Of a DNA stretch of 64,000 nucleotides, positions 62,606 through 64,000 are shown piece after piece (position 1 is the first letter of the stretch; each line of letters starts with the position of its first letter). A program made the position numbers and the translations under genes. The stretch lies in NCBI GenBank assembly GCA_005281725.1, contig SSBO01000009.1, positions 10,197,199-10,261,198 of the forward strand. Direction: 5' to 3'. Below the pieces are notes generated by a model. It was not told the DNA's origin. It saw nothing but the letters and a program-made list of their open reading frames with translations, and ran no database searches. Source of the stretch: Wuchereria bancrofti. Lineage: Eukaryota > Nematoda > Chromadorea > Rhabditida > Onchocercidae.

Positions 62606-64000
62606 CAACAGAAAAAAAAAACCGGCTATGATTGGTAAATCATTTGCGATTGTCCTATAATGTCTAAGAAGAAACAAAGCTCTCCCAAAACAAAATAAAC
62701 CACTCATTTTTCTTCCTACTAAACAAACGAAAAGTTTTTGGAGTATAATGACTGGTTTCCGTTAATTAATTGAACCGACAGTAAACCACCAATTAATAAT
62801 AATTATTATTATTCTCGACAATTAACAAAAAATACACATTAGAAGAATACTACTTGTTGGAACATACAATAATAAAAAGATCAAGATCATTAAAGATTAT
62901 CTAACTAATAAGGCTTATTCAAGAATGTTTAGACTCATTCATAACAATTTCAAATCTATAAATAAAAATATTCGATTAACTGAGATATTTTTTGGTAAAA
63001 AATAAAATTACTGATTGCGAAAGAAATTTCGATAATACTACAAATGTTTCTGCAGAGTAAAAAAAAAGGTTTATACAATGCTAGTATAATCATTGCTGCT
63101 TTGCAGTGGGTTTCTAAAATCTTTCCAAGGAATAGTTTAAAAATATTGAATCATTTAGATTATTTTGAAGATTTCAATTCAAAATATGGAATCGTACAAA
63201 ATTAAAAATAATGGATCGCAATAAGAAACTTACTTTGATAACTGTTTACAACAAATAATAATGTGAGGCAATTGTAGCAATTTAAAATCAAATAGCAATA
63301 AAAATTAAGCAATTTCAAGTAGCAATTAACAAACATTTGTATTTCACAATCGATGAACTGTCAAAACTAGCAGAAAGTGACAACTCTTGATCTTTTGAAA
63401 AACGAGATTTGAAAAAAAAATGAAGATTTAAAAAAAATGAAATTTGGAAAACTAAGGAGAAGACATGACTCTGGATAAAGAAAATAATGGCGAAGTCATT
63501 TCATCGCTTCATACAAGAATTAATAGCCTAATATGATATTAAAAAAAAGTATACTTAGTGGAATCGATTTAGGATGAAATTTAAAAAAGTTCTATTGATC
63601 ATAACCAAAAGTATTTATAGACTAATAGTAACAGAATATATTTTTCAAAAAGAGATAAAAAAATGTCCATTTGTGAACATGAACAGATAAATTCATAATG
63701 TTCAATTTGTGTTTTATATAAATTTCATTCAAAATGGAAATAATAAGATATTTACATGCTTTCGTTACGTATCGATTATAACCAAAAGCATTTATAGACT
63801 AATATTTCAAATTTTCGTAATTTCTGCATTCTATTATAAATTATAACATTTTTAAAGCATATTTCAAACTTTTAAAAATGTTCTAAATCATTTAGCAACT
63901 TTTAACATTTACAGCCAATAAGAAGACTCAAAATTTTGTGGATTTTGTGGAAGAAGGCATTTTCAGAAGTTACAAACAACTAAAAAGTTTAATTTATTTC
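62606..64000. other. AT-rich intergenic end of window
   Basis: Only a short imperfect direct repeat of about 32 bp (63597-63629 and 63773-63804, core ATAACCAAAAG) was seen. No gene. Confidence 0.45.

Noticed and set aside
1..64000. tRNA, rRNA or CRISPR features
   Set aside because: No cloverleaf with a clear B-box (GTTCGA context), no rRNA motif and no regularly spaced repeats were seen on reading; a covariance-model scan was not possible.

Overview
The window is AT-rich eukaryotic DNA, most likely from a parasitic nematode of the filarial type. The reasons are many short exons with TTTCAG or TTTTAG acceptors, tri- and dinucleotide microsatellites, nematode-like orthologues, and an exact copy of the nematode SL1 spliced-leader sequence. 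The species cannot be fixed from sequence alone. No bacterial genes, CRISPR arrays, rRNAs or convincing tRNAs were seen.

Layout, 5' to 3'. 1-1110: a perfect 302-bp inverted repeat touching the window edge. 1170-2632 (+): a coiled-coil protein gene. 3437-4010 (+): a broken duplicate of exon 1 and part of intron 1 of NAA10. 8053-9508 (-): intact NAA10 (NatA catalytic subunit). 12142-15885 (+): a secreted protein with 18 cysteines. About 17.8-23.3 kb: a region of different composition with open stretches I cannot identify and a cluster of E2F-like sites. 24072-26441 (-): GINS1/PSF1. 29425-34876 (-): 15-exon triokinase/FMN cyclase (TKFC). 35.3-37.3 kb: CACGTG boxes, a 27-bp tandem repeat and a 34-bp minisatellite. 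39207-45076 (-): a four-span membrane protein with a long tail. 45-54 kb: mostly gene-poor, with a few exon-like islands. 54492-60824 (+): a complete BEL/Pao LTR retrotransposon with identical LTRs. A 306-bp inverted repeat pair (52425-52730 and 62300-62605) flanks it at a distance.

For all five cellular genes I derived the splicing by hand from splice consensus and phase. For NAA10, GINS1, TKFC and the membrane protein every junction keeps phase, and the product lengths (184, 205, 585 and 387 aa) suit the families where a family is known. They look like unlinked housekeeping or metabolic genes; the minus-strand genes are too far apart for a tight operon.

The most striking signal is in the retrotransposon. 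Each 433-bp LTR carries the full 22-nt SL1 sequence directly after an AATAAA signal and directly before a GT. The predicted R region therefore nearly coincides with SL1, as if the element mimics, has captured, or uses the spliced leader for its 5' end and for strand transfer. Its single gag-pol frame is broken by two in-frame TGA codons although the LTRs are identical.
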